DNA of 64,000 nucleotides from Rosa chinensis. Taxonomy: Eukaryota; Streptophyta; Magnoliopsida; Rosales; Rosaceae. Below, piece by piece: positions 1-10,760 of the stretch. The stretch lies in contig NC_037094.1 in the NCBI RefSeq assembly GCF_002994745.2, positions 39,698,956 to 39,762,955 of the forward strand, in the 5' to 3' direction. The number at the start of each line of letters is the position of its first letter. Position 1 is the first letter of the stretch. Below the pieces are notes generated by a model. That model made no database searches and was not told the origin of the DNA. It saw only the letters and a program-made list of their open reading frames with translations. The translations under genes and the position numbers were made by a program.

Positions 1-578
1 TGATCCAGTTCTACTTTAGATAATTCTTCAATTTTTGTTTTGCTACAACAATATTTACATAAAGTTAGATTTAACTTATTTATTTGACTCGTATTGATTA
101 ATTAACATGTGTGTATAATTAATAACAGGTAGTGCAATGACTAAACACTCTCGTGTGTAAATTACTGATCAGCCATGTCAAAATTATGTAGAAGATGGAC
201 TTAGTTTTGCTATTGGTATCACTACATAATGAACTACTACTTGTAAGTAGTGTTGCAGTCTTCTGGAATTAAATTTTTATGAGTTCAATTATTTATGTAC
301 TAAAAAGTGTAGAGAAAAAAGAACATAATGCAATTTTGTTTTCATTAATTGCAAATTAGAATGATATACCTAAATTACAAGTATAATGACAGGGGTCATA
401 ATTAGTTCACGTCTTCAACATCAAACTGCTAATGATCAGCCATTGATAAATGTTATAACTGAAGAGCAAAATGATAATATGATGTCTGAGGGTAGTGCCC
501 CAGTTCCCAACTTAGATGAGAGTGATTGTTGATAACAATCCTCAACTCACTAGGATTACTGAAGCCCCACACACTTAG
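1..578. other. AT-rich sequence upstream of a kinase pseudogene, no gene seen
   Basis: No ORF of useful length and no recognisable domain. The last ~150 bases may be decayed ectodomain or juxtamembrane coding sequence of the receptor-kinase remnant that follows, because the reading frame just downstream encodes a Pro/Ser-rich linker and a hydrophobic segment, with stops in the same frame upstream. Confidence 0.4.
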
Positions 579-1742
579 CCATCTCCATCTCCACTTTCGA
601 TAGGCACCATCATTAGCATTATGATATCAATTGTTGTTCTCATGACTACTATATTTGGATTGGCAGACTTTTTTACCATCAAGAAGTAGAAGATGTCAGA
701 CAATCTCAATGAGATTCCTCTGCAAGTATTAAGGGATGCAACCTCAGATTTCAGCACAGCCAATCTATTAGGACGAGGTGGATTTTCTTCTGTGTTCAAA
801 GGTATTATGGAAGACAGTAGTATGAGGGTTGTGAAGAAGATGGAAACAAAGCACTATGATCGGTTGGACGCTAAGGCACTTAAATCCTTTAACTCTGAGA
901 TAAGAGTTCTCAATTCTGTTAGACATGCAAATTTAGTTACATTAATCGGCTATTATCAGGATGAAGAGCACTTGATCTTGGTATATGAGTACATGTCTCA
1001 TGGTACTCTTAGAAAACATATGTTCAATTGGAGAGATGAAGCTGTGCAAACCCTTGATTGGGGCAGAAGACTCAATATTGCCTTAAATATTGCAAGAGAG
1101 GTTGAGCACATTCACAAATTTGGCAATAAAAAGCTTGTTCACAGATACTTGAAGCCCACCAACATTTTACTTGGAGAGGACTTTACTGCTAAAGTTGCTG
1201 ACTTTGGTCTCGTTTGTCTATGTTCTTTAAGAGACAGATATTCCTCACCTCTTTCCCAACCCACTGGAACTCCAAAATGTTTGCGTGGAAGTGTAATTGA
1301 TAAAGCAAATGTTTACAGCTTTGAATTGGCAGTCATCAGACAGAAGAGGATGTGAATTTAGTGAATTTGTTTCTGATTGTTGATCAAGGATGGTAGTGTC
1401 CCTCAGATGGATAAAGCAACACTTGCCAAGGTGATTGATGGGGAGATTAATTCCACACTTGCCAAGGTTGTTGACGGGGGGATTAATTCTATGGAATAGG
1501 AGACTGTTTCTTACTTTTTTGTTGTGGAAGAGATTGCTATCTATTGCACCGAAAGGAAACCCGAGAGGAGGCCACACATGTCACATGTAGTGATGGAAAT
1601 TTCAAAACTAATTGAGAAACCCTGGGAACTATCTAATCTAGTAGTTGATGACAATCCTTTCAATGTCAAGTCTTTTCTTACAACTGTACGTGAGTGGGAG
1701 GAGGAAGGTGATTCTGATGAGGACGACATCAAGGAAGTTTGA
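579..1742 (+). pseudogene. Receptor-like kinase pseudogene (TMK-like), transmembrane segment plus kinase domain
   Basis: In one frame from 579 a Pro/Ser-rich stretch leads into a hydrophobic segment (about 597-665, rich in Ile, Val and Met), then a TAG at 687-689, then a kinase-like ORF from 693. That ORF shows a Gly-rich loop (GRGGFSSVFKG), a Lys pair in VVKKME, the EYMSHGTL hinge region, HRYLKPTNILL and ADFGL. The order and wording resemble plant TMK-type leucine-rich-repeat receptor kinases. The catalytic loop reads HRY instead of HRD, so the catalytic Asp is gone. The activation segment and helices E-G are damaged: the ORF stops at 1355, further stops follow, and the C-terminal lobe resumes at about 1524 (CTERKPERRPHMSHVV, matching the usual HC..EP..RP.M motif). 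A 36-bp in-frame tandem duplication lies in the gap. No extracellular LRR region is present. I read it as a dead fragment; a catalytically inactive expressed pseudokinase is less likely because of the stops. Confidence 0.8.
1421..1492 (+). repeat. 36-bp tandem duplication inside the kinase pseudogene
   Basis: Two near-identical 36-bp units (1421-1456 and 1457-1492), each starting acttgccaag and running into a gattgatgg/gttgacggg stretch. Each encodes the same 12-residue segment (LAKVIDGE-like). TMK-type kinases have a single segment here, so this looks like a local slippage duplication. Confidence 0.75.
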
Positions 1743-3640
1743 TAAAGATGAAGTGGACATTGATGGAAGGACTTCATAGATGCATAACTCATCTGAGTGA
1801 AGTCAGTAGGATAACTTTGTTATGAGTTTTCAGTTATTCTCTACTATTTGAAGAATCCATGTATGAAAAACTCATATTTTGGAAAGCAAAATTGTACTTT
1901 TTCTAATGCATTAAATGAACTCCCCTTTTGTTTTGAAAAAAAAAAAAAGAAGAGGATGTCAGCTAGTAATCAAGAGCCTCTAACAGGTATATACAATATT
2001 ATATATATTATTATATTTTGAGAACTAAATATATTTATGTGTATTTTATTAGTTAAGAATTAGGGGAATTTGATTCTACACCCAAATTGACACACCTCTT
2101 TTAGAATAAACTCATCCATAAGTGTGTTTTAATATACACCCAAACCAATTAATTAAATTTATGCAAAATAAAAAACCTATTAAATAGACTAAATAATAAA
2201 ACCCAATGTTGTTAAGAATTACTAAATCTGCCACTTTCAAATTCCCATTCACCTATTAAATAGGATTGATAATAAAATCCAGTAATGTTGCTGATGGAAG
2301 TCGATCATGAAACAGCTGCCCATAGACGTCGCCCAAAATTACTCAACCCTTGATTTCAGCAATTGATAATTCTCCTCTGGGTTGGAGGTTACGTAACTTC
2401 ACATTGAAAAGTGTAATCTGCACATTCAAAGCTGGTGTCAATATCTCTACAAGCTTGTGATATAAATGGATTGCACAATCAGAGGTTGGTGGGTTGCCTG
2501 TGTTCGACAGCATATCCGATTGATACGGTTGATGAGTATTGTGATTGCTATCTATTCAAAAGGTGTGTGTGCTCCTGACGAAGAGGTATTTGTTTTGTGA
2601 TGGTTCTAGATTTTTGATATTGAGTAGGTATGATAGACTATACAAGTTCTTGATTGCAGGGTTTTGTTTCATCTTCTTGTTTCTCAATACATACTACAAG
2701 TTAATTTTGATGGCTAAAGAGTACACCCACCTGGAATTTAGGTGCGACATTCTCAAGTTTGGACGTGTTATGACCGACGAGTTAAGGGCTGAAATTACTG
2801 AAGTGCGCTTGATCTAATTGCACCCTCCATCATCTACAATAACATGGACCCTATTATGAAAAATTAATGAACATGGAATATTGATTCTATACCTACGCCT
2901 ATTGGAATGGGGAATCAAATTTCATTCAAAAAAAGGGAAGAAAAAAAAAGGCAAAATGACATACCTTGATGAGAGGATGTTTAATCACTACATGATAGGA
3001 ATACCTCCACAAAAGGATGTTTAATCAGATTGAGAAATCTATGAAATCTAATAGCAATATCTACACGACCACATCTACTTAAAAATAGCAAATATAAAGA
3101 TCAAATCTGAAAGGAAGAGATATACAATAATTAAAACCATTAATCTTTTTAAATAAGGAATATCTACACAAACATATCTCCTAAAATATGGCATCAGTTA
3201 CATACAATAATTAAGGCAATTGATCACGTTGACATATTTAATAATAGGATTATCTACACAAACATATCTACTAAAAAATGGCAAATATATAGGTCAAATA
3301 AAAAAGGAAGAGATATGCAATAATTAAGGCAAGTAATCGTTTTTAAATCAGGAAAAATAAATTGATAGTATTAAATTCTAATTTGTGTTTATAACTGATG
3401 CCATATTTAAATTAAAAAAAAAACACCTATATTTGAGGAATTTTTTCCTTCTTCGACGAGAAGGGTAAAATAGTCAAACTAAAAAAAGAGAAAAAAACTT
3501 AATTATAGACTTAAAATCTATACGGTAGGTTTAATTATGTGAATGGATGTAGATTAAAAGAAAACATATGATTGGGTTTCCCTTAAAAGGAGCTTCATTT
3601 TTTGGGTTTTTTTCTAATTTTCTCTAAGAATTATGTTAAA
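1743..3640. other. AT-rich intergenic DNA, no supported gene
   Basis: There are several homopolymer A tracts (1938-1950, 2940-2950, 3410-3422) and repeated phrases such as atctacacaaacatatct, seen at about 3167 and 3250, which suggest decayed repeats. A short ORF at 2545-2817 has a hydrophobic N-terminal half and an unrecognised C-terminus (ends ITEVRLI). It lacks support as a gene. Confidence 0.4.
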
Positions 3641-5100
3641 CGTCTAAGAAAAAAGGTGTGGAGAAAGATAAGAAGAGTGAATGCAGGATTCTTTCCCAAT
3701 TGAATGCTAAAATGACTATCACTCTGTTCGAACAAAATGGCAAGCCTACAGGGCCATATGCTGAAATGTTAGCAAATGAAATTGGTTTCACAGTTCGAAA
3801 TAATTCCCCACTGAATGTGGAAAAATGAAAGAAGATTATAAACTGAAGTGGATAAATTGATTAAAAGAATAACGGTGAGTGATGGTTTGTTTTTCTAAAA
3901 TGTACATTTACATCGATTGCTTTAATTAAATATTTTATGTGACATGAAATTATTTATACGCAGAATAAGTTTGACATTGACATGTCTCTCCATTGGGTCA
4001 AGAGATATGTAATTACAACATGTCAGACTATATTTTGTAATTTTCATTATAAGTTAAAGAAACATTTTGAGAAATTTTCAACAATCGAAGAAGCAATTGA
4101 AAACAAACACGATGATGTCAAGACTCAGGAAGAATAAGAGTTTCTCAGTGCTCGTTTTTCTAGTGAAAGTTTCAGGTACAATATTGTTTATTTTTTTTTA
4201 CTATTTTTTTAGCACAATTCACTTTTTTGTTATATTAGTTTCTTTTTCATTCAGATCCAAAATAACTGTTAGATATGTCATAATAATTTTCAAATTTGTT
4301 CAGAGAAGAATGTTATTAATAGGTCAAAGTTGACACATCACCACAAAACTGGGTCAAAGTCATTTATGTCTCACTAAGAGCAAATTGTAAGATATTTATA
4401 AGTTTTATTAATAAATTTATAGCTTAAATATATACATTTAGATGTTAAAGATTGTGTTTGAATGCAATAGACAGCATAGACTGGAGAAATGCAAGGTGCA
4501 ATTGATCGCTTTGAAACATAGTACAAAATCACTAAAAAATGTAAGGACTTGGGAGCAAAAGTAAAGTGGGTAAGTAACTTGTTAACGATGCATACATAAG
4601 GACAAAAGCTCTAGACCATGATTATAGGTAAAACTAATAGAAATTTTCTAAATAGGATTAAATGATTAGGTTGTAATTGAGACGTTGCATATCATATTTA
4701 ATTATATATTTTTTATTTATAGGATGAAATTATTAATATGCGAATTGAGACAATTCAACCTGATGGAACTTAGATAATGACGGATGATGAAATTTGTGCA
4801 AAAGTTTTCGGAGTCAAATCAAGCTACATCAAAGGTTGAGGTTTTGGCTCTAGACCTCCACCATCAAGGGTCTCTCATTTGTCAATAAATGAAATGTCTG
4901 AAAAGAACAAATAGTTGCAAGAACAACTTCAAAAGACCTAACACGTTATAGGGACTCAACAACAAAAGATTGATGCACAAACTAAGGTGATCCAAAGAAC
5001 GGAGGAGTAAGCCAAAAAGTTTGAGGAATTCATGGCTATAACTTTTCCAGGCAACATCCATCAAGTTAGTATCTTTGTTAGAGAACTTAAACATGAAAAA
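3641..5100 (+). pseudogene. Decayed plant Transposase_24 (En/Spm-CACTA-associated) protein
   Basis: Broken pieces on the + strand resemble the plant Transposase_24 family (PF03004), a protein commonly carried by Spm/CACTA-like elements. At about 3964-4090 the frame reads KFDIDMSLHWVKRYV and continues into a KLKKHF segment, like the family's ..W..k.lg..wrdyKs.Lk core. At about 4766-4850 it reads TDDEICAKVFGVKSSYIKG, then a TGA, then GFGSRPPPSRV, matching the family's VLG.rsGYvrGlG.g..P motif with one stop inserted. The tail at about 4890-5040 is Gln/Lys/Glu-rich and coiled-coil-like, with stops. Frameshifts, stops and probable intron remains separate the pieces, so no functional protein is expected. 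Subterminal repeats downstream support assignment to a CACTA-type element. Confidence 0.6.
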
Positions 5101-5239
5101 ATGGTTTTTAGATCATCTTTATTTTGTTATTGGTTTTAAACTATTTTTCTTATTCTTTATGGTAGAAAACACTTTGATTTTATTATTATTATATTTATTA
5201 TTGGTTTCACTATTTCAATTACTTTTCAATATTTTGATG

Positions 5240-5975
5240 TAATATGGTAGAGAACAATCGGTGACAAAATCATATGAATTCTCAACATTTCCTCGTAATA
5301 AGCAATCAATTTTAATAAAAAAGAATTTCCTCGCTATAGGCTATAGAATGTACAATGACGAAAGTAAATTTCATCACTATACATTAAACAACTTATGACT
5401 ACAAAAGTAAATTTCCTCGTTATAGATTATAATATGTACGATGATGAAAGTGAATGTCATCGTTATAGGCTATACAAATTACGACGACAAAAGTAAAATT
5501 CTCTGTTATAGACTATAATATGTACAACGATGAAAGTATATTTCATCGTGATAGGTTATATAATTTATAACGACAAAAAGTAAATTTTCTCACTATAGAA
5601 TATAGTGTCTACTAAGATAAAAGTAAATTTTCTCACTATAGACTTACAACCTACGATGACAATAGTAAATTTCTTAGCTATAGCGAATACAACCTACAAC
5701 GACAAAAGTAAATTTTCTCGCTATAAATTATATAACCTATATTGACAAATGTAAAGTTCCTCGTCATTACTTTTGGCGAGGAATACACTATATAACCTAC
5801 ATCAATAAATGTAAATTTCTTCGTCATTAAGTACCTTTGACGAGAAATAGTTTTCTCACGAACAAGATACATATAAGGTTGAAAATAAATTTTCTCGTTG
5901 AAAATTTTGCTTATAGTGAGGAAAGACTTCCTTGCCAAAAGATACCTACAACGACGAAATTTTTTTTTTTTTTGT
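5240..5975. repeat. Subterminal-like degenerate repeat array of a CACTA-type element
   Basis: About a dozen degenerate copies of a unit like acgacaaaagtaaatttyctc followed by gctatagactata, spaced roughly 50-65 bp apart. Both orientations of the gacgagraa core appear towards the right end. Dense short subterminal repeats are typical of CACTA transposons. Related motifs recur at 8442-8770, after the nested insertions. No coding content. Confidence 0.55.
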
Positions 5976-6018
5976 GAATTTTTTATCATTTATAATTTGT
6001 AAATTATTTACATATCAT

Positions 6019-6535
6019 GAAGCCCACTAGAAAATCAATGTAGATGGCAGCTTTATACCATATCAAATCAAGGGAGGCCTAGGAGGAGTACTAAGGGATA
6101 CACAAGGCAACTTCAAGGCTGCCTTCACCTGTCCTGTTCAATATGTGCAGTATGCAAAACAAGTGGAGCTGCTCGCTATAAATGAGGGACTGAAATTGCT
6201 ATTCAATTATCCCGACCAATCTGCAGTGATTGAAATAGACTGTCTCGAGGCTACAATGGACATCCAAAATCCTAGATATGATCTCCTCCCTTATGCAGCA
6301 ATAATTGATGATATTCGAGCTCTGTTAAATACCAGACCAGATATAAAAATCTGCTTTGCTCCTAGACCTTGCAATCAGGTTACGCATAGGCTAGCTAGTT
6401 TGGCTTTTGATGATGATTGTAATGTTGTTTTGATTGATAATCCACCAGTTTGTATCCTTGAAGTATTACCCTAGGACCATACTGTTGGTTAAGTTCAATT
6501 CAATAATGATCATTCACTTATTGAGAAAAAATTAT
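6019..6535 (+). mobile_element. 5'-truncated LINE (RNase H end) with 18-bp target-site duplication
   Basis: The piece begins in the middle of an RNase H domain, ends with a stop at 6472-6474 and a short 3' tail finishing in an A-run (6526-6531). It is bounded on the left by aaattatttacatatcat (6001-6018). The identical 18 bases recur at 8424-8441, directly beyond a later insertion (the Pack-MULE at 6536-8422). Removing that insertion gives a classic LINE footprint: duplicated target, 5' truncation, short poly-A, duplicated target. The host sequence is the CACTA-like repeat region. Confidence 0.75.
6040..6474 (+). pseudogene. RNase H-like C-terminal domain of a LINE reverse transcriptase (fragment)
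   Basis: The uninterrupted frame from 6040 starts VDGSF and continues through GGLGGVLRD, EAL-type AINEGLKL, VIEIDCLEA and CFAPRPCNQVTHRLASLA to the stop at 6472-6474. This is the plant RVT_3/RNase H-like fold (PF13456) found at the C-terminus of L1-type ORF2 proteins. Acidic residues of the active site can be seen (VDGS Asp, the Glu of LLAINEGL, the Asp of EIDCLEA). The reverse transcriptase and endonuclease parts are missing because the insertion is 5' truncated. An orphan RNase H-like plant gene is the alternative, but the flanking 18-bp duplication favours a LINE. Confidence 0.75.
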
Positions 6536-6900
6536 GGGCTAAATACTATTTGGTCCTTGAATTTTTACCCAAAAAACACTTAAGTCCTTGGTCTTCTAAT
6601 TTCACACGTTTAGTCCTTCTACTCTCCAATTTTGGACCAATAGGTCCATTCCGTTACTCTCCGTCCAAAAACCCCGTTAACTTGCTGACGTGGTAATCTT
6701 CCAATGTAAAAGTCTATTATACCTCACTTTTTTTCTTTCTTTTATCTATTCTTTTTTCTCTTTATTTTTGTTTATGTTTTTTTAATTTATTCTTTTTTTC
6801 CCTCTTTCTTTCTTTCTTTTTATCTCTTCTCCTCCACCCCCTGTGACCTCCCCTACACTGCCCTCCCCACAACCACTGGCATCAGCACTTCAACCCCTGT
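6536..6900 (+). repeat. Left terminal inverted repeat of the Pack-MULE
   Basis: Complementary to 8041-8422. The outer ~190 bases carry the ggtccttgaa and tttagtcctt motifs, followed by a pyrimidine-rich T/CTTT tract (about 6722-6835) and an inner conserved block ending caacccctgt. Confidence 0.8.
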
Positions 6901-7129
6901 CCGCCTGCGAGTTCGCTCCACTTCGGATTCCAATTCCATTGTCATCTTCAACAAAATCTCACCCAGATCAGCCCAAAATTTGCCACAATTTGAACAACTC
7001 GGCAACTCAAAATTCTCCTCTTCAAACACATAATCATCTTCTGGTTCTGATTTGTTTTGACTTTTTTGCCTTCTGACCTCGGTTTTTCTCAAGTCGTGCT
7101 CCCCACTCATGTGTGGTATGTATATACAA

Positions 7130-7165
7130 TCCAAATCCAAATCCAAATCCAAATCCAAATCCAAT
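7130..7165 (+). repeat. Hexanucleotide microsatellite (tccaaa)n
   Basis: About six perfect tandem copies of tccaaa inside the Pack-MULE. On the opposite strand it reads as a Leu-Asp dipeptide run in an open frame, which is a by-product of the repeat. Confidence 0.9.
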
Positions 7166-7604
7166 TCCGAATGGGATTGGGGGCTTTTAATTTCGGATAG
7201 AGTTTTGGGCGGTGGAGCAGTGGCGTTGGTAATGGCAGTGGGGACTGGGGCATGGAGTTGTTTAGCCTGGGATTAGGATTTGATGGTTTTGGGTTTTTTG
7301 AAGAAGGTTTTGAGCAAGGTTTGGATGGAGCTCATGGATTGTTGATGGGTTTTGATTTTCTTTTCTTTTTGTCTAATTGATCTGGATTTGGGAGAAGAAT
7401 TTCTAAAGAGGTGAACTTGGTTGGTTTTACAGAAGCTTGGACAAGAGAAGGATGTGATAAACAAAATCTACAAAACCCACGAGTCAATTCAGTGAGTACA
7501 CTAAAACTTGAGCTCTAGTTTCTTGGATTTGGGTTGCTTTGTATTAGTTGCAGTTATGTGAGTTTTGTGTACTGATAATTTTGGGTGCTTATTTGCGGAG
7601 GCAC

Positions 7605-7973
7605 ATCAGATCTCTAGACAAGCAAATGGCGTCAATTTAGATGGAATTAACAGCAGCTCAGAGTTCTCAAGTGAAGGGGGGCTATGATGACCATCAGTAT
7701 TGCAGAAGGACAATTCAGCCCAGAAGAAAGCATTCATTGTTATTGGAATTAACACTGCTTTGAGTAGTAGGAAGCGGCGAGATTTGGTTAGAGAGACTTG
7801 GATGCCTCAAGGTATTATAGCTTTGTTACTCTTCTTAATCTATGTATGCATAAGGTCCTAGCGGTTTATGTGAGCTTGATTGCTGTAATTGTCTGAATTG
7901 TTCGGCTAAGGGAAAAGCTAATACAGTTGGAGCGTGATAAGGGGATTGTTATCCGTTTCATGATTGGCCACAG
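7605..7973 (+). pseudogene. Captured beta-1,3-galactosyltransferase gene fragment (exons plus introns)
   Basis: One exon-like block (about 7605-7811) contains HIRSLDK and then [20 protein letters not shown] continuing into VRETWMPQ. This is the conserved N-terminal boundary of the plant GT31 beta-1,3-galactosyltransferase catalytic domain, a Golgi glycosylation enzyme. It ends at a plausible donor (g|gtatta at 7812). A second block after a plausible acceptor (aag at 7908-7910) reads KLIQLERDKGIVIRFMIGH (7911-7973), the very next conserved segment of the family, and ends at another donor (cag|gtactt). Introns are therefore still present, so capture was at DNA level. Stops occur within the first block, and the catalytic DXD and the rest of the domain are absent. 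Non-functional by itself; transcripts could be antisense or chimeric. Confidence 0.75.
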
Positions 7974-8040
7974 GTACTTTGGCTTCACCTAGGTGGCATG
8001 GTGGGGATGGTGGAGATGGTGAACACCACTTGGGTGGATA

Positions 8041-8422
8041 GCAGGGGTTGAAGTGCTGATGCCGATGGCTGTGGAGGAGGGCGGTGTAGGGGAGGCCGCA
8101 CAGGAGGTCGCATGGGGTGGAGGAGAAGAGAAAAAGAAAGAAAGAAAGAAAGAGGAAAAAACAAAAGAATAAATTAAAAAAACAAAAACAAAAAATAAAG
8201 AGAGAGAAAAATAGATGGAAAAAAAAAAGTGACGGTAAAATAGACTTTTTGACACTGAAGGATTGTCACGTCAGCAAGTTAACGAGATTTTTGGACGGAG
8301 AATAATGGAATGGACCTATTGATCCAAAATTGGAGAGTACAAGGACTAAATGTGTGAAATTAAAGGCCAAAGAGTGAAGTGTTTTTTGGGTAAAAGTTTA
8401 AGGACTAAACAGTATTTAGCCC
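8041..8422 (-). repeat. Right terminal inverted repeat of the Pack-MULE
   Basis: Inverted partner of 6536-6900. It contains the purine tract (8128-8230, rich in gaaa/aaag) that mirrors the left pyrimidine tract and is slightly longer, then the outer block ending gtatttagccc. Confidence 0.8.
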
Positions 8423-8441
8423 AAAATTATTTACATATCAT

Positions 8442-8770
8442 TAGTGATCGAGGAAATAATAGTTTAGCTATGAAATTTATGTTATTGGAAAATATATTTA
8501 ACGACTATTTTCTAACCTTAAAAAAATTTCAGTGAGAAAAAAGTATGAGTTTAGGCGAGGAAAATAATGGCAAGAAAAAAATATATTCATAGCGAAAATA
8601 GTATTTTTGGGGAGGAAATAGTATTTTTCTCGCTGAAACTTTTCTTCACCACCCTATTGCGAGGAACTAGCAATCAAAATATTTTCCTTGTGAAAACACT
8701 AGGGCAAGGATATTTCAGTTTTCAACAACAAATTTGTTCCTCGCAAATTAGCTTTTCTGTTGTAGACCTG
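8442..8770. repeat. Right subterminal region of the CACTA-type element
   Basis: Contains gcgaggaa, gaggaaatag and ttcctcg motifs related to the array at 5240-5975, resuming directly after the second copy of the LINE target duplication. It ends near ttttctgttgtag (about 8754-8766), which resembles but does not perfectly match a CACTA terminus (expected ttttcttgtagtg). The element's left end was not found. Confidence 0.45.
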
Positions 8771-9063
8771 GCCTAGAGACAAGTCCCGAAACCAAAACAG
8801 GCCCAAAACCAAGTCTAGACTCATCTAAGTAGCCTAAAAGTTTCAATTAACCTTAGGGTGCCCAGAAGAATGGAAACCAAGCCCTAGGCCCAATAAGGTT
8901 CCAATTGCTATAGACACCCAGCCACAACAGCCCACCATCATCTTTGGCCCTCCGGCAGCCTGACCTCCGAGGGTCTCCTGAACCACTGCGACAACTCTTA
9001 ACTGCCACTTGCAACCCGCCCCACCGAGCTCAAAGACCCAAACCTAGGCCGCTGCACCCATAG

Positions 9064-9411
9064 TTGCCACCATCTTCCATCAAATTTATCCAGCCAACAC
9101 CGAGAATCAGGATCCGAGATCCGATCCCAATCCATTTTAACCGAGCCCATAGCTTGCCGCCACCTCGAAGATCTCTGCTGAATGCACTCTGTCTTGGCCC
9201 AAAAACGACCGGAATTCCTCTCTCATGGCCACGCTCCAGAAACTACAGCCCAATCTTTGTCCTCAATCGTTGCTCGAACAAGTCCGGTCGAAGCCCACTA
9301 GTGATGCTGAAGGATTTCTCCACCGCCGCCACCCTCATCAGGTTGATCAAAGAGATTAGAAAGTCCAATCCCTCCAACCAGAATTGCCAGAGCGACGCCA
9401 AGAATATCTAG
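9064..9411 (+). other. Unrecognised 115-aa ORF in repeat-like GC-richer sequence
   Basis: The ORF is basic and Pro/Arg/Ser-rich at its N-terminus, with a short helical segment near residues 85-100 (FSTAATLIRLIKEIRKSN). No domain recognised. The surrounding 8771-9420 is richer in GC than its neighbours and gives way to an AT-rich tail with A tracts. It could be a fragment of a retroelement 5' region. I would not call it a gene without transcript evidence. Confidence 0.25.
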
Positions 9412-9420
9412 CGGAGCTCT

Positions 9421-10760
9421 CCTCCTCTTGAGAGTTTTTCATGTTTTTTCTTTTTCTATACCATGTAGTTATATTGCGTCTATGATTATGATTATTTTTT
9501 TTCAGTTAAACTTAATATTGTAGTGATTCCAAACATTAAAAAAAAAAAAGTATTGTAAAGAACACATCATGAACAAAGTATTTTAAAGTATTTTTGGTTA
9601 TTTTACGACGACAAAAAAAAAAAATTTGACCATATGGTGAACTTCTTTTAATCAGAAAGAAAAAAAAAAGAGTGGTTCTATTCAGACCTCTTAATTTATT
9701 TTTTATACCTCATTCTTTATTTTTGTCCATCAAATTTCCTAATTTATCCTTATTTGTATTTTATATATTTGAATTCCATTTTATCAACCTCCTATAATTC
9801 CATCGATTTATATCTTCAGCTCGAGTTGGTTACTGGGTACTAAGGTTCACTGCAAAGCTTCCGCGATTTGGTCGGCGACGCATGCCTAGAAACAAATATG
9901 AGCAGAAATTGGTTTGAGTTAATTTTTTGGTTGCAGAACAAAACTTGCATGTTGATAATGAGAATAGAAATTATATTTCTTTAATAAAGGATTGTAGAAT
10001 ACTGATTTTCGCTGGCTCTGTTGCTAATTAGATTTATTAACCCATTAGATTGCCTTTGTTATAGTTGCTGAATGAAAGATTAAATATAAGTTAATTCATA
10101 GGGACCTAGGTTGATTAAACACCAAGGTTCGTGCGTCTGCAGTGCAATGATTAGTCTGGCTACGCTGGGATACATTGCATGAGGGTGTGTGTGTGGTTAC
10201 TATTGTCGTCCAAACCTAAAAAAAGAGTTAATTCATAATTCCTTAAGTTTGATAGAGAGAGACGACGGAGAAAACATATTAGATCTGTAAATAAATAATG
10301 TAAACATATCTCATTGGAACTTCTCTGTTGGGATTAGACACGGCTGTAATATTCACTTGTAATTTTTTTTTTTTTGGATATATGAGGCCAAAATCTTGTA
10401 TTTTCTATAAGAGGGGTAAAATAGTGATTAAATTTTTACAAAAATTAGAGCAAGTCCAAATAGCAAATTGGGAGGTCTAACTAGATTTACCCAAAAAATA
10501 ATAATAAAAGAGAGTGTAGTCACTGTAGTGGAGGTTGAAGTAAAAAAAAAAATGTTGTTGTTAAAAGAAAGAAGCGAAAGCTACCACTGATGAGAGTAGG
10601 AGGAGATAAAACGAAAAAGAATAAAAAGCTCATACTAGTTTAATTTCAACTACAATCTCATCACCTACAGTGCTCGAGGATCTCCGATCAAACTTTTCTT
10701 TTCTTCCATTTTTGTTGCTGCTGCTGAAATCTCAAAAATATTGAAGTAGCATAGTTTAAA
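9421..10760. other. AT-rich intergenic DNA upstream of the GSK3 gene
   Basis: No coding content. Poly-A tracts at 9540-9550, 9614-9625 and 9659-9670 and a T tract at 10362-10373. The last ~150 bases probably hold the promoter and transcription start of the kinase gene (a ctacaatctcatcacctacag stretch precedes the leader), but no clear TATA box was identified. Confidence 0.4.

Larger units (their letters stand above)
6536..8422. mobile_element. Pack-MULE-type element with long inverted repeats and captured gene fragment
   Basis: The element begins gggctaaatac and ends gtatttagccc. Its ends form long inverted repeats of about 365 and 382 bp (6536-6900 and 8041-8422), matching with scattered differences down to the pair cagcacttcaacccctg and its complement. 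It is flanked by a perfect 8-bp duplication aaaattat (6528-6535 and 8423-8430). Long TIRs fit a Mutator-like element; 8 bp is at the low end for MULEs (usually 9) and would also fit hAT, but hAT TIRs are short. No transposase is present. The interior carries a fragment of a beta-1,3-galactosyltransferase gene with introns, so this is a Pack-MULE candidate. It sits exactly in the 3' target duplication of the LINE. Confidence 0.8.

Noticed and set aside
2545..2817. 90-aa ORF as a small membrane protein gene
   Set aside because: The hydrophobic stretch is typical of AT-rich translation; no promoter, homology or context supports it.
5240..5975. Regularly spaced repeats that superficially look like a CRISPR-type array
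   Set aside because: Plant genome, units are degenerate and unevenly spaced, and they sit in a CACTA-like element; the same applies to the arrays at 21315 and 37104.
6853..7164. - strand ORF with a Leu-Asp repeat as a protein gene
   Set aside because: It overlaps the Pack-MULE TIR and a hexanucleotide repeat; no domain found. Kept only as a possible captured fragment.
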